Of a stretch of DNA of 64,000 bases, positions 33,190 through 42,548 are shown one piece after another (the first letter of the stretch is position 1; each line of letters begins with the position of its first letter). Position numbers and translations under genes: made by a program. Below the pieces are notes generated by a model. That model searched no databases, was not told the origin of the DNA, and saw nothing but the letters and a program-made list of their open reading frames with translations. This stretch comes from Chitinophagales bacterium. GTDB lineage: Bacteria > Bacteroidota > Bacteroidia > Chitinophagales > Chitinophagaceae. The DNA lies in NCBI GenBank assembly GCA_025353485.1, contig JANXQO010000114.1, positions 1 through 64,000 of the forward strand, written 5' to 3'.

Positions 33190-33651
33190 TTAAACATGTG
33201 CAGTATGAAAATTATTGTTAGAATTTACAATTGCATAAGCCGGAACTACTAATGCCACAACTATACCGAATACCAAATGACCCATAAGAGAACCAAGCAT
33301 CATCAACAGCATATTATCATTGCTCATTGGCATGGGCATAATCTTACCTAACACAAACAGCATTATCTGTGCAAACACAAATACCACAAATCCATACAAC
33401 AGACCTTTTATTAATTTACTATGAATGTGCACTTTTGGATTAAATAAATATACGTATAGTGCTGCGAAAATAATCCCTATCATAAAGTGCATTAAATAAC
33501 CAACCAGTACGGGCATTCCCATCATCCCAGCCAGCATTTCTGCGGGGTTCATTTTGGGCAAGCCCATTAATGGAGCCATTAAACCAACTACGGTCATCAC
33601 AACTGTGGCGAGCATTCCGGCAATAAATGTTTGTGCGATTTTACTTTTCAT
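33190..33651 (-). CDS. Four-helix membrane protein (DUF6789-like)
   Basis: 153 residues with four membrane helices, Met- and Gly-rich (LATVVMTVVGLMAPLMGLP, MLAGMMGMPVLVGYLMHF, VLGKIMPMPMSNDNMLLM). It resembles the DUF6789 family of small membrane proteins; function unknown. The high Met content could suit metal handling but proves nothing. It lies between the sigma factor and its presumed anti-sigma factor (gaps 64 and 9 bases), so it is probably part of the same response. Confidence 0.65.
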   Translation of the reverse strand: MKSKIAQTFIAGMLATVVMTVVGLMAPLMGLPKMNPAEMLAGMMGMPVLVGYLMHFMIGIIFAALYVYLFNPKVHIHSKLIKGLLYGFVVFVFAQIMLFVLGKIMPMPMSNDNMLLMMLGSLMGHLVFGIVVALVVPAYAIVNSNNNFHTAHV

Positions 33652-33715
33652 AATAAATAATTTTATTTTTTAAATAGTCGCACCTTTAGTTCATTCCTGA
33701 CAAAGCTTTTAAAAT

Positions 33716-34270
33716 TTATTCTTTAAACCACTTAACTTCCAGGCAATTTCTTAGCTGAAGTTTAGCCCTGTGAATGATCTGCCAGAAATTGGAAGTAGTT
33801 ATTTCCAATTGTGAGCAAATAATTTTACTGTCTGTTTCTTCCAGATATTTTAATTGAACTATAGAATACCATTTTTCAGGCAATGCCTTTAAACATTCTG
33901 ATAAAGTATTTGAAAATTCAGGATCATCTAATAATTCTTTTTCTTCACTCCAATTTTGCGGTGTGTATTCAGGCTTCCAATGATGATTGTCATCAAAGAA
34001 TTTTTCGATGATGTCCGAAGAAACTTCAGTGCCTGTTTTATATTTAGAGCGATAATAATCAGCAATCTTATTTTTCAATATGGAGAATAACCATGTCTTT
34101 ATATTGCTTTTATTTTGAAAATTGGTATAAGATTTTAAAGCTGAAAGAAATGTTTCCTGAACGAGATCTTCAGCAAGTTCCTTTTGATATACTTTAGAAA
34201 GAGTATAAGCATATAAATCTTTGGTATGAGTTTTTACCATTGAAATTATATCGTTTTGCACATCCATCAT
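33716..34270 (-). CDS. ECF-type RNA polymerase sigma factor
   Basis: 184 residues. Region 2 LAEDLVQETFLSALKSYTNF and IKTWLFSILKNKIADYYR; region 4 CLKALPEKWYSIVQLKYLEE plus CSQLEITTSNFWQIIHRAKLQLR. The insert between them (EKFFDDNHHWKPEYTPQNWS) is typical of one Bacteroidota subgroup. With the downstream zinc protein it makes a sigma/anti-sigma pair, likely for redox or metal stress given the ligands. Whether it controls the arsenosugar genes next door is an open question. Confidence 0.9.
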   Translation of the reverse strand: MMDVQNDIISMVKTHTKDLYAYTLSKVYQKELAEDLVQETFLSALKSYTNFQNKSNIKTWLFSILKNKIADYYRSKYKTGTEVSSDIIEKFFDDNHHWKPEYTPQNWSEEKELLDDPEFSNTLSECLKALPEKWYSIVQLKYLEETDSKIICSQLEITTSNFWQIIHRAKLQLRNCLEVKWFKE

Positions 34271-34384
34271 TAGTATATGATATAAGAATTACAAAGATCA
34301 TAACTTATTAGTGTATTAAGGGCTGATACTTATAAAATATCATCTTAGAAATTTTTCTAATTTTTAATTTCCCCTCTCCAACCT

Positions 34385-34392
34385 TATCTTTG
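34385..34392 (+). promoter_or_regulatory. Candidate -7 box of the atpB operon
   Basis: TATCTTTG followed by CG, a full TAnnTTTG match 19 bases before the atpB ATG. At the expected -33 position (34362-34365) the sequence is TTTT rather than TTTG. Confidence 0.55.
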
Positions 34393-34411
34393 CGCCAAAT
34401 TTAGGGATGGC

Positions 34412-35587
34412 ATGATGGCAAAGAGCATAAAATCTATATTGGTAGCCGTTTTCAGCGTGTTTTCTGTACTTTTTTTTAATCCAGCAGTAGCGCAGGAAAA
34501 TAAGGAAGCTCACGTGGCAAATGAGAAGACAGAAAAGAAGTCTTTTGATGCTAATGAAGTAATTTTTGGTCACGTTTTAGATGCCCACGAATTTCATTTT
34601 TTATCTTATAAAGGAAGCGACGGTCAGCAGCATCATGCAACCATTCCCCTACCCGTTATTTTATATTCTAAAGCAAAAGGGTTTGATGTTTTCATGTCAT
34701 CAAAATTTCATCATGGAGAAAAAAATTATAAAGGATATGATCTTTTAACCGATGAAGAAATTGCAGAACGCAAACTTGATCCTAAAAAATATACAGCCGG
34801 GCAAATTGTTGCAGTAAATAATGATGGCACAATTAATAATAGTGTAACAGTATATGATGTTTCTCTTACACGTAACGTTGTGCAAATGCTTTTAGTGCTT
34901 GCTTTGTTAGTTTGGGTTTTGTTGTATATGGCAAAAAAATACAGGAGTGGACAAGGAATAACAACAGCACCAAAAGGAGTACAAAATCTAATGGAGCCAA
35001 TTATCACTTTTATTCGTGACGAAGTTGCAGTGCCAAATCTTGGCCGCAAATACAAAAAGTATTTTCCGTATTTACTTACCGTTTTCTTTTTTATTTTGAT
35101 AAATAATCTTGTTGGATTAATCCCGGGATCAGCCAATGTTACAGGCAATATTGCATTTACTATGGTGCTCGCTGTTATCTCTTTTATAGTGATAATGTTT
35201 AGTACCAATAAGCATTATTGGGGGCATATTTTTAATCCGCCGGTACCAATGGGAGTAAAGCCGATTTTAGTTCTTGTGGAAACGCTGGGAGTACTCACAA
35301 AACCTTTCGCATTAATGATACGTCTTTTTGCAAATATGATCGCAGGGCATATCATTATCATCAGTTTAATTTCCTTAATATTTATTTTCGGTTCATTAAG
35401 CACAGCAATAGGATGGGGTTTTTCACCGCTGTCAGTTGCGTTTGTAATATTTATTTATTTTATTGAACTTTTAATCGCTTTTTTACAGGCATATATTTTT
35501 ACCATTCTTACAGCAGTATTTATTGGTCAGGCTTTTGAAGGTGGTCATGATGATGTAGATCATCACGAAGAAGCAGTTATTGTTTAG
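34412..35587 (+). CDS. atpB: ATP synthase F0 subunit a
   Basis: 391 residues, longer than the 270-residue enterobacterial form because of an N-terminal signal-like sequence (1-28, LFFNPAVAQ) and a 120-residue extracytoplasmic part, normal for Bacteroidota. The proton-channel helix TKPFALMIRLFANMIAGH contains the essential Arg304; other helices are LLVLALLVWVLLYMA, YLLTVFFFILINNLVG and FIYFIELLIAFLQAYIF. Subunit a forms the proton half-channels with subunit c. First gene of atpB-E-F-H; it may start at either of two adjacent ATGs. Confidence 0.95.
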   Translation: MMAKSIKSILVAVFSVFSVLFFNPAVAQENKEAHVANEKTEKKSFDANEVIFGHVLDAHEFHFLSYKGSDGQQHHATIPLPVILYSKAKGFDVFMSSKFHHGEKNYKGYDLLTDEEIAERKLDPKKYTAGQIVAVNNDGTINNSVTVYDVSLTRNVVQMLLVLALLVWVLLYMAKKYRSGQGITTAPKGVQNLMEPIITFIRDEVAVPNLGRKYKKYFPYLLTVFFFILINNLVGLIPGSANVTGNIAFTMVLAVISFIVIMFSTNKHYWGHIFNPPVPMGVKPILVLVETLGVLTKPFALMIRLFANMIAGHIIIISLISLIFIFGSLSTAIGWGFSPLSVAFVIFIYFIELLIAFLQAYIFTILTAVFIGQAFEGGHDDVDHHEEAVIV

Positions 35588-35600
35588 TTTTTATTTTTAA

Positions 35601-35867
<267 letters not shown>

Positions 35868-35870
35868 AGC

Positions 35871-36150
35871 TCTGAGCTTGTCGAAGAGTTACTGCACTCA
35901 AAGCACAGGGCGGAGAGTGTAGTATTTTTTACCCCTAAATCCCCGCCTGAACGATTAGTCGGGCAGGCTTAAAGGGACTTTGGAAAGTTCTTACAATTTG
36001 AGTGTGATATTTTGGTAGCCGGCATTTGTGCTGCTATTAAACATCGTTGTCCCAATAACTATCGGGACTCACTTGTACTTTTATAACATTATTCAACAAG
36101 TGGTTTAGAGTTCGTAAACTATTTAACTATTTAACTATTTAATCATTTAA
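35871..36150. repeat. Repeat-filled gap between atpE and atpF
   Basis: The gap contains, in order: TGAGCTTGTCGAAGAG (35873-35888), a word I know as a widespread repeat; a nested element at 35932-35983 (CCCCTAAATCCCC ... TAAAGGGACTTTGG with the imperfect palindrome 35945-35968 GCCTGAACGATT.. GTCGGGCAGGC in its loop); GTCCCAATA/TATCGGGAC (36049-36068, one mismatch), a relative of the palindromes in tadA and ispG; and four 8-base tandem units at 36119-36150. Confidence 0.75.
36119..36150 (+). repeat. Octamer tandem repeat directly upstream of atpF
   Basis: Three copies of CTATTTAA (36119-36142) plus TCATTTAA (36143-36150), ending two bases before the atpF ATG at 36153. It occupies the place of the ribosome-binding region. 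Copy-number change would alter spacing there. Confidence 0.8.
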
Positions 36151-36152
36151 AA

Positions 36153-36647
36153 ATGCAGTTACTCACTCCCGCTTTTGGTTTGATCATCTGGACACTTCTC
36201 GCTTTTCTTATTGTATTTTTTATTCTTAAAAAATATGCATGGAAGCCTATTCTTGATTCAATGAACAAGCGTGAAAAAGGAATAGCTGATTCTTTGGCAA
36301 CAGCAGAAAACATTAAGCTCGAAATGTCTCAAATGAAAAGTGAGAATGAGGCATTGCTTGTAAAAGCCCGTGAAGAAAGAGCGCAAATGCTTAAGGAAGC
36401 AAAAGAAACAAAAGATAAAATTATCAACGAGGCAAAAGAGCAGGCAAAAGCAGAAACAAATAAAATTATTGCAGATGCCCAATCGGTAATCAACCAGCAA
36501 AAAATGGCTGCCCTAACTGACCTTAAAAACCAGGTGGGAACGCTTGTTATAGAAGTAAGTGAAAAAATATTGCGCCGGGAATTAAACAACAGGCAGGAGC
36601 AGGAAAAATATATTAAGCAGCTTGCTGAAAACGTAAAACTTAATTAG
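36153..36647 (+). CDS. atpF: ATP synthase F0 subunit b
   Basis: 164 residues: one N-terminal membrane helix (FGLIIWTLLAFLIVFFIL) and then a long charged coiled coil (residues 40-150, for example KAREERAQMLKEAKETKDKI), the peripheral stalk. The RRELNNRQEQEKYIKQLAEN end contacts subunit delta. The ATG at 36153 immediately follows a tandem-repeat tract and no Shine-Dalgarno is visible. Confidence 0.96.
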   Translation: MQLLTPAFGLIIWTLLAFLIVFFILKKYAWKPILDSMNKREKGIADSLATAENIKLEMSQMKSENEALLVKAREERAQMLKEAKETKDKIINEAKEQAKAETNKIIADAQSVINQQKMAALTDLKNQVGTLVIEVSEKILRRELNNRQEQEKYIKQLAENVKLN

Positions 36648-36652
36648 AAAAT

Positions 36653-36712
36653 ATGCAGATATGCAAATGTGCAGATTCATCAGCACATCAGCATATTTGC
36701 ACATCAACACAT
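36653..36712. repeat. Short-word spacer between atpF and atpH
   Basis: The 60 bases are built of variants of ATGTGCAGAT and its reverse ATTTGCACATC: GATATGCAAATGTGCA (36658-36673) faces GCATATTTGCACATCA (36691-36706). A loose hairpin is possible. Similar words recur in Bacteroidota intergenic DNA as far as I recall. Confidence 0.55.
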
Positions 36713-36713
36713 T

Positions 36714-37277
36714 ATGACAAACCCACGTTTAGCCATACGATACGCAAAAAGTTTACTTGATCTGGCACAGGAAAAAGGCCTGTTAGAAGAAGTATTTACT
36801 GATATGAAATTGCTCAATAACATTTGTAAAACCAGTCGTGAGTTTGCCAATGTTCTTAAAAGCCCCATCATTAAAGAGGATAAAAAAAATAAGATAATTG
36901 AATCTGTTACAGAAGGGAGAATAAGCCTGTTAACTTCCTCATTTATAAAACTGCTTGGCAAAAAAGGAAGAGAGGCTAATCTTGCCGGGATCATATCCGC
37001 ATTTATACAACAATACAACGTGGCAAAGGGTATTCATAAAGTTAAGCTTACAACCGCTATGGAAGTAAGTGATGAAGTAAAGAACGATTTTATCAATAAG
37101 ATAAAAGCTTCTGAACATATAAAAAATATTGAATTAGAAACATCAGTTAATGAAAACCTTGTTGGTGGATTTGTTTTGGAGATGGAAGGAAAGTTAGCAG
37201 ATGCCAGCATCCGCAGAGATTTAATGGATGTACAAAAACAATTTATGAACAACGACTATATTCAAAAGCTCAGGTAA
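36714..37277 (+). CDS. atpH: ATP synthase F1 subunit delta
   Basis: 187 residues from the ATG at 36714; the longer frame from 36669 runs through a repeat spacer and adds residues with no family match. OSCP/delta pattern: NPRLAIRYAKSLLDLAQEKG, IKLLGKKGREANLAGIISAF, and the C-terminal LVGGFVLEMEGKLADASIRRDL. It links F1 to the peripheral stalk. In most relatives atpA comes next; here a convergent 3-kb gene intervenes. Confidence 0.94.
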   Translation: MTNPRLAIRYAKSLLDLAQEKGLLEEVFTDMKLLNNICKTSREFANVLKSPIIKEDKKNKIIESVTEGRISLLTSSFIKLLGKKGREANLAGIISAFIQQYNVAKGIHKVKLTTAMEVSDEVKNDFINKIKASEHIKNIELETSVNENLVGGFVLEMEGKLADASIRRDLMDVQKQFMNNDYIQKLR

Positions 37278-37310
37278 TTTTAATTTTCATCTTTGCGGGG
37301 GCAAAGCCCT

Positions 37311-37349
37311 AAGCAATCTTAATATCAGATGTACGATATAAGATTGCTT
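37311..37349. repeat. Strong hairpin between convergent atpH and T9SS-protein genes
   Basis: AAGCAATCTT (37311-37320) pairs perfectly with AAGATTGCTT (37340-37349), extended by AATATC/GATAT with one bulged base. It may stop transcription from both directions although no T-tract follows. It is followed by CACTTCGTTAGCAAATGACG; the combination GATTGCTTCACTTCGTT...GCAATGACG is a repeat widespread in bacteria. GGGGCAAAGCCC precedes it (near 37297). Confidence 0.7.
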
Positions 37350-37386
37350 CACTTCGTTAGCAAATGACGTTGGTTTCTTTAAAGCT

Positions 37387-40347
37387 TTACAGTTTAGAGA
37401 ATTTCTGCACTATCTTTTTATTATTATATACAATTGTAAATAAGTAAGTACCCGGTTTAAGATTCTGCATATTCCACTCACGGATATATTCACCCGTAGC
37501 AGAAATATCTTCCTCTTTTTTCCAGCATACCTGTCCGATACTGGTTGTTACCTGGTAATGAATTACAGCGTTGCCTGATAAAGTAAAAGCAATTTTCATA
37601 TTATCTTTTACAGGGTTTGGAAACAGTTTTAATCCTGTAATATTTTTATTGTCCGCACCTTTTTGTAAGTGTATCACGTTTGAATAACTAATATTGCCAA
37701 AAATATTTTTACCCTTTATACGGTAATAAATATCTGTGGAAGAGGGTTGATCCAAATAATTTGTATTTGTTTGAGAAACTCCTGCTTTAGTAAAATAAGT
37801 TCCATTACCAGAAGATTCAATTTCAAATGATGCACCGGAATTATTTGAATAGTCCCAGGATAATTCTGTAGTGGAAGTACTTTTCCATTTACCTCTTAAT
37901 AAAAAATTATTTATTGGGAGTACGATGGCTAATGATTGTGTCCAAAGGCCACGACCATGTGTTGCAGCAACAAGGGTTTGATCAGCAGAGCGGTATTTTA
38001 TCATATCAGTTCGTACAGACGGGAATCCCGGGCTGGCAGTCCAAATTGTAGAACCTCCATTAATCGCCGTTGTGCTCCACACACCAGTTTCAGTAGCTAT
38101 CCATGCTTTTGTATTTGAAGCAGGATCAAACACTGCCCATCGTACAGGCATATCGGGTAAGTTTCCATCAATACCTGTCCAGGTTGTTCCGCCATTGGTT
38201 GTTACCCAAATATTCATTACTCCATAATTAGAAAAACAAGCCATAAGATTATTATCATCAGAGCCTGCAGCGATACATGAAATGGTACTACTGGCAGGGA
38301 AAGAAGCACCCGTAATATCTGTTCCTGCAGAACCAGATGTGAAAGTATTGGCATTATCTATTTTAACTAATTTAGAAGAACCTGTACCAAGGTATATTCG
38401 ATTTGCCGTATAGGGAGAAACTGTTACAGCTCTTACAGTACCGGTTAAATTACTTACCGTAAGTATATTAGCACCACTGGGAAATCCATCTGTATCATAA
38501 TAATTGCCTGCTGCTGTTGTTTGTGCAGTTGACCACCGGAAAAATTCTCCGGCATCACTTCCGCAATATAAAATATTGGCTGTATTATCATAATCAGTTG
38601 GATTAATAAATGAACCAAAGTCAGTTCCGCTTGCAGAGGTTCCTTTAAAAAAATTTATCCCTGACCAGTTGTTACCACCATTGATACTTCTGCGATACCT
38701 GTTATTAACATAAGAAACAAATTGATAGGAAGATTCATTCTGATCAATATGAACAAATGCTCCATCACCACCCGTTACTTCAGTTGTAATATTTGAACCG
38801 GGTGCTGTAAATTGGTGGCATCCATTATCCTGTGCACCTGCTAAAAAATAATCGAACGAAGTGGGATGATAAGCACATGAATAAAACTGTTTAATATTTA
38901 ATCCTCTATTTCTATCCTGAAAAGTAACACCTGCATCAGGAGAATAAAATATTCCTCCATCTGACCCTACCAATACCTCATTATTTGCATACCATTTTAT
39001 TGTTTGAATATCCGCATGCACATATTGCCCGGTTGGCCCTGTTACCCAATCTGATATTTGGTTCCAGGTTGCTCCTCCATCAGTTGTTGCATAACAATTA
39101 AGACTGCCTACAATAACTTTATTTGCATCAGACGGATTCACATCTGCACCAAGACAATACCATGCCTGTCCGTTTGAAAAAGCCGTATTACCAGAATTGG
39201 GTGGAGATGTTAGTGTGGCTGCCCAGTTTGCACCGCCATTTGTTGATTTATAAATTGTGGGAACGAGAAAGCTTGAATTAGAAGGCACAGCATATAAAGT
39301 ATCACCTTTACAGGCGAGAATACAATTTTGATCTGCAGCGCTTGTAACAGGGAAAGATACTGCTGCTGAGTTCCAACTGCCAGAAGTTACTGTTGCTGGT
39401 GTAGCAGTATATCTGTAACCCGGAGTAGCCGAATTATAATAACCTGCACACACATGAAATGTTCCGGTTGAGCTTATAACAAAATCAGTTATTCTTGAAT
39501 CAATTCCGTTAGGCGAAATATTAATAAAAGATGTGCCGCCATTGGTTGATCTGAATAAACCGCTGGAACCACCACCTGTATTGCTTACAATAGAACCTAC
39601 ATATAAATTACCTGCTGCATCGCATAAAAGTTTTGATACATTAAAATAAGATGATGTGCTGGCAAGTAAGTTCCATGTAGCGCCATGATCTGTACTTTTC
39701 CAAACTCCCCCACCTCTTATGGCATCTGTATTAAAAGTTCTTTCACCCGTGCCAAAATACATTGTATTATTGTTAGCAGGATCCTGGCAAATACTTCCAA
39801 CTGCCATATTGGTGAAAAAATCATTTACAGGTATCCATGTTGCAGGAGATGTTTTAAAATTTGTGGTTTTCCATAATCCTCCACCAATGCCGCCGGCCCA
39901 TATCGTATTTCCGGTTGCATCAGAAAGGTCAACCCATATTGCTTTCATACGGCCGGATGCAACAGCTACACCACCATTTCTTTTGTTACCATTGCTAACT
40001 CCTACAACATCCCCGGTTGGGCCTCTTTCTACCCATGAAGAAGTTGTTATGCGGCTACGCATTGCAAGTTGTTTGCTTTGCTCAGCAGCTTTATAAGCAG
40101 CAAACAGTCTATCTTTTGGCACATAACCTAAAGCCGGATCTTTCGTTTTTTCAAACTCAAATTGTTGAGCGGCTGCAGCTTCATTATACATATCTTTTTC
40201 CTCTTCTTCATTTTCTACCCCGGTATGCCGGAAGGCTGCTTTTTTAGAAAAATTTGTATAATTATTTTTTACCGGAAAGAGTATAGTTATTGCAAGCAGA
40301 AAAAAACATATAATGTTTACTGTAAAAACTGGAGCGATTTTCTTCAT
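37387..40347 (-). CDS. Large secreted BNR/sortilin-like repeat protein with T9SS sorting domain
   Basis: 986 residues: signal peptide or anchor (residues 5-27), then a propeller-rich region with many Asp-box/BNR signatures (STDHGATWN, STNGGTSFI, TDGGATWNQI, SPDAGVTFQD, TTNGGTTWTGI), as in sortilin-like or xyloglucanase-like exoproteins. Residues about 810-900 form a fibronectin-like domain, and the end LKLFPNPVKDNMKIAFTLSG ... GTYLFTIVYNNKKIVQKFSKL is a T9SS type A domain, so it is exported to the surface or medium. Substrate unknown. It interrupts the ATP synthase locus on the opposite strand. Confidence 0.88.
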   Translation of the reverse strand: MKKIAPVFTVNIICFFLLAITILFPVKNNYTNFSKKAAFRHTGVENEEEEKDMYNEAAAAQQFEFEKTKDPALGYVPKDRLFAAYKAAEQSKQLAMRSRITTSSWVERGPTGDVVGVSNGNKRNGGVAVASGRMKAIWVDLSDATGNTIWAGGIGGGLWKTTNFKTSPATWIPVNDFFTNMAVGSICQDPANNNTMYFGTGERTFNTDAIRGGGVWKSTDHGATWNLLASTSSYFNVSKLLCDAAGNLYVGSIVSNTGGGSSGLFRSTNGGTSFINISPNGIDSRITDFVISSTGTFHVCAGYYNSATPGYRYTATPATVTSGSWNSAAVSFPVTSAADQNCILACKGDTLYAVPSNSSFLVPTIYKSTNGGANWAATLTSPPNSGNTAFSNGQAWYCLGADVNPSDANKVIVGSLNCYATTDGGATWNQISDWVTGPTGQYVHADIQTIKWYANNEVLVGSDGGIFYSPDAGVTFQDRNRGLNIKQFYSCAYHPTSFDYFLAGAQDNGCHQFTAPGSNITTEVTGGDGAFVHIDQNESSYQFVSYVNNRYRRSINGGNNWSGINFFKGTSASGTDFGSFINPTDYDNTANILYCGSDAGEFFRWSTAQTTAAGNYYDTDGFPSGANILTVSNLTGTVRAVTVSPYTANRIYLGTGSSKLVKIDNANTFTSGSAGTDITGASFPASSTISCIAAGSDDNNLMACFSNYGVMNIWVTTNGGTTWTGIDGNLPDMPVRWAVFDPASNTKAWIATETGVWSTTAINGGSTIWTASPGFPSVRTDMIKYRSADQTLVAATHGRGLWTQSLAIVLPINNFLLRGKWKSTSTTELSWDYSNNSGASFEIESSGNGTYFTKAGVSQTNTNYLDQPSSTDIYYRIKGKNIFGNISYSNVIHLQKGADNKNITGLKLFPNPVKDNMKIAFTLSGNAVIHYQVTTSIGQVCWKKEEDISATGEYIREWNMQNLKPGTYLFTIVYNNKKIVQKFSKL

Positions 40348-40464
40348 ACAGGTTTTTCATTAATACTACTCTTACGAATACTTTTTAATGATTTGGATTT
40401 TATTTTTCATATATAAAACGCATTATTTTTATTCTCATTGTGTTTAGGAAAGCGTTCCAATTTT

Positions 40465-40495
40465 TTTGCATTCCAACAGTCAACACTTACCTTTG
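40465..40495 (+). promoter_or_regulatory. Promoter of atpA (TTTG-N19-TAnnTTTG)
   Basis: TTTG at 40465-40468, exactly 19 bases, then TACCTTTG at 40488-40495: a complete match to the Bacteroidota primary sigma consensus. It is placed 25 bases before the atpA ATG (40520). It shows that atpA has its own promoter rather than reading from atpB. Confidence 0.8.
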
Positions 40496-40519
40496 CACCT
40501 CCAAATAAAATCTTTATAT

Positions 40520-42097
40520 ATGGTGGATATTAAACCTGATGAAATATCGGCGATTCTTCGTCAGCAACTAAGCAATTTTAATGTAGAAGCTAATCTTGAA
40601 GAAGTAGGTACAGTGCTTCAGGTTGGTGATGGTATTGCGAGAATATATGGATTAAATAATGTTAGTTCAGGTGAATTAGTAGAGTTTGAAAATGGTGTAA
40701 AAGCAATTGCATTAAATCTTGAAGAAGATAATGTTGGTGTGGTTTTGATGGGTGACCAGGGAGATGTAAAAGAAGGCGCTACTGTTCGCCGTACAGGAAA
40801 GATTGCCTCAATAAAAGTTGGAGATGGTTTGGCTGGTAGAGTTATAAATACGTTGGGAGAACCTATTGATGGTAAAGGACCAATAACAGGAGATCTTTAT
40901 GAGATGCCACTGGAGCGTAAAGCGCCGGGTGTAATTTTTCGTGAGCCTGTAAAAGAGCCATTACAAACAGGTATTAAAGCAATTGATGCGATGATACCTA
41001 TCGGCCGTGGACAAAGAGAATTAGTAATTGGTGACCGCCAAACAGGTAAGAGCGCAATTTGTGTTGATACAATTATTAATCAAAAAGAATTTTATAAAGC
41101 AGGCAAACCTGTTTATTGTATTTATGTTGCCATCGGGCAAAAGGCATCTACCATTGCACAGGTAATGAAAACACTTCAGGAAAATGATGCTATGGAATAC
41201 ACAACCATCGTTGCTGCATCTGCTTCTGACCCTGCACCACAGCAGTTCTATGCACCATTTGCCGGCGCTGCTATTGGCGAATTTTTTAGGGATACAGGAA
41301 GAGCTGCATTAATTATTTATGATGATCTTAGTAAGCAGGCTGTAGCATATCGTGAGGTGTCTCTTTTATTAAGAAGACCTCCGGGACGTGAAGCATACCC
41401 CGGTGATGTATTTTATTTGCACAGCCGTTTATTAGAAAGAGCAGCAAAAATCATTTCCAAAGATGAGATAGCCCAGAAGATGAATGACCTGCCGGAAAAT
41501 ATTAAACACCTGGTAAAAGGAGGAGGTTCATTAACCGCTTTACCAATCATTGAAACACAGGCTGGTGATGTATCTGCATATATTCCTACAAACGTAATTT
41601 CTATCACTGACGGACAAATATTTTTAGAAGGTAACCTGTTTAATGCAGGGATTCGTCCTGCCATTAACGTGGGTATTTCGGTTAGCCGTGTGGGTGGTAA
41701 TGCGCAGATAAAATCAATGAAAAAAGTTGCCGGTACATTAAAGCTTGACCAGGCTTTGTATCGTGAGCTTGAAGCGTTCTCTAAATTTGGTGGAGACCTT
41801 GATGCTGCAACAAAATCTGTATTGGATAAAGGTGGAAGAAACGTGGAGATATTAAAACAACCACAGTTTTCTCCTTATGCAGTAGAAAGGCAGGTTGCAA
41901 TAATTTATCTTGGAACAAATGGATTAATAAGTGATGTTGCTGTAAAAAATGTAAAGGCTTTTGAAGAGCATTTTTTAATGGAGATGGATAATAAATTGCC
42001 TAACGTTTTAGCAGAATTTAAAAAAGGAAATTTACCCGAAGACGGAATTAAAAAAATGGTGGAGTTGGCAAAAGAATTAATTCCTCAATACAAATAA
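40520..42097 (+). CDS. atpA: ATP synthase F1 subunit alpha
   Basis: 525 residues from the ATG at 40520; the frame opens at 40466 but that stretch is promoter. The non-catalytic nucleotide site P-loop GDRQTGKSA is at 171-179, followed by [35 protein letters not shown] and the arginine-finger region [11 protein letters not shown]. Subunit alpha forms the F1 hexamer with beta. A strong terminator follows 22 bases after the stop, and the gamma gene atpG that commonly comes next is absent from the window. Confidence 0.97.
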   Translation: MVDIKPDEISAILRQQLSNFNVEANLEEVGTVLQVGDGIARIYGLNNVSSGELVEFENGVKAIALNLEEDNVGVVLMGDQGDVKEGATVRRTGKIASIKVGDGLAGRVINTLGEPIDGKGPITGDLYEMPLERKAPGVIFREPVKEPLQTGIKAIDAMIPIGRGQRELVIGDRQTGKSAICVDTIINQKEFYKAGKPVYCIYVAIGQKASTIAQVMKTLQENDAMEYTTIVAASASDPAPQQFYAPFAGAAIGEFFRDTGRAALIIYDDLSKQAVAYREVSLLLRRPPGREAYPGDVFYLHSRLLERAAKIISKDEIAQKMNDLPENIKHLVKGGGSLTALPIIETQAGDVSAYIPTNVISITDGQIFLEGNLFNAGIRPAINVGISVSRVGGNAQIKSMKKVAGTLKLDQALYRELEAFSKFGGDLDAATKSVLDKGGRNVEILKQPQFSPYAVERQVAIIYLGTNGLISDVAVKNVKAFEEHFLMEMDNKLPNVLAEFKKGNLPEDGIKKMVELAKELIPQYK

Positions 42098-42119
42098 GGG
42101 TATTATTAATAGATATTTT

Positions 42120-42148
42120 AGGAGAGAAGAATTCTCTCCTTTTTTTTT
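42120..42148 (+). terminator. Rho-independent terminator after atpA
   Basis: A perfect 9-bp stem (42120-42128 with 42132-42140; AGGAGAGAA/TTCTCTCCT), 3-base loop and nine Ts. It closes the atpA unit, so atpA is monocistronic here. Confidence 0.9.
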
Positions 42149-42180
42149 AAATAATACTTTAGAGAATCATTCAGAAAATT

Positions 42181-42534
42181 ATGGCAAAAGATGAATTATC
42201 TGAGGAGTTTTTAGAAGGAATTAAAGAAGCTGAAAATATTCTTTTATTACTGCACTTCTATCCATACTCGTTCGAAGAAAAGGGTGCCTATTTTTTCAAA
42301 TATAAAAAAAGAGACACCATTGTAGAATTTTTTTTCGGACCATCCGATTGGGATGTGGAAATGATAATTTTTACAGTAAAAGGGAAATTTGCATTTAAAG
42401 ATTTATTGCAAATTCCTGCTATTGCAAAATGGGTACAGGATAATAGATATGCTCACCAAAATGGGAGAAATATAAAATATGAGATTCTATGGTTTATTGA
42501 GTTGCTGAAGTTTTCTTTGCCACTTATTGAATAA
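42181..42534 (+). CDS. Small acidic protein of unknown function
   Basis: 117 residues, no signal peptide or clear membrane helix. It starts MAKDELSEEFLEGIKEAENI and is rich in aromatic residues (FYPYSFEEKGAYFFKYKKRD, VEFFFGPSDWDVEMIIF). I recognise no family. It begins 33 bases after the atpA terminator and is convergent with rng. The coding signal is good (no internal stop, typical codon use). Confidence 0.55.
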   Translation: MAKDELSEEFLEGIKEAENILLLLHFYPYSFEEKGAYFFKYKKRDTIVEFFFGPSDWDVEMIIFTVKGKFAFKDLLQIPAIAKWVQDNRYAHQNGRNIKYEILWFIELLKFSLPLIE

Positions 42535-42548
42535 TTTATACTGAGAAC

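Noticed and set aside
37311-37349. tRNA or structured RNA gene
   Set aside because: It is one hairpin with no cloverleaf or CCA-type features, and its flanks match a dispersed repeat.
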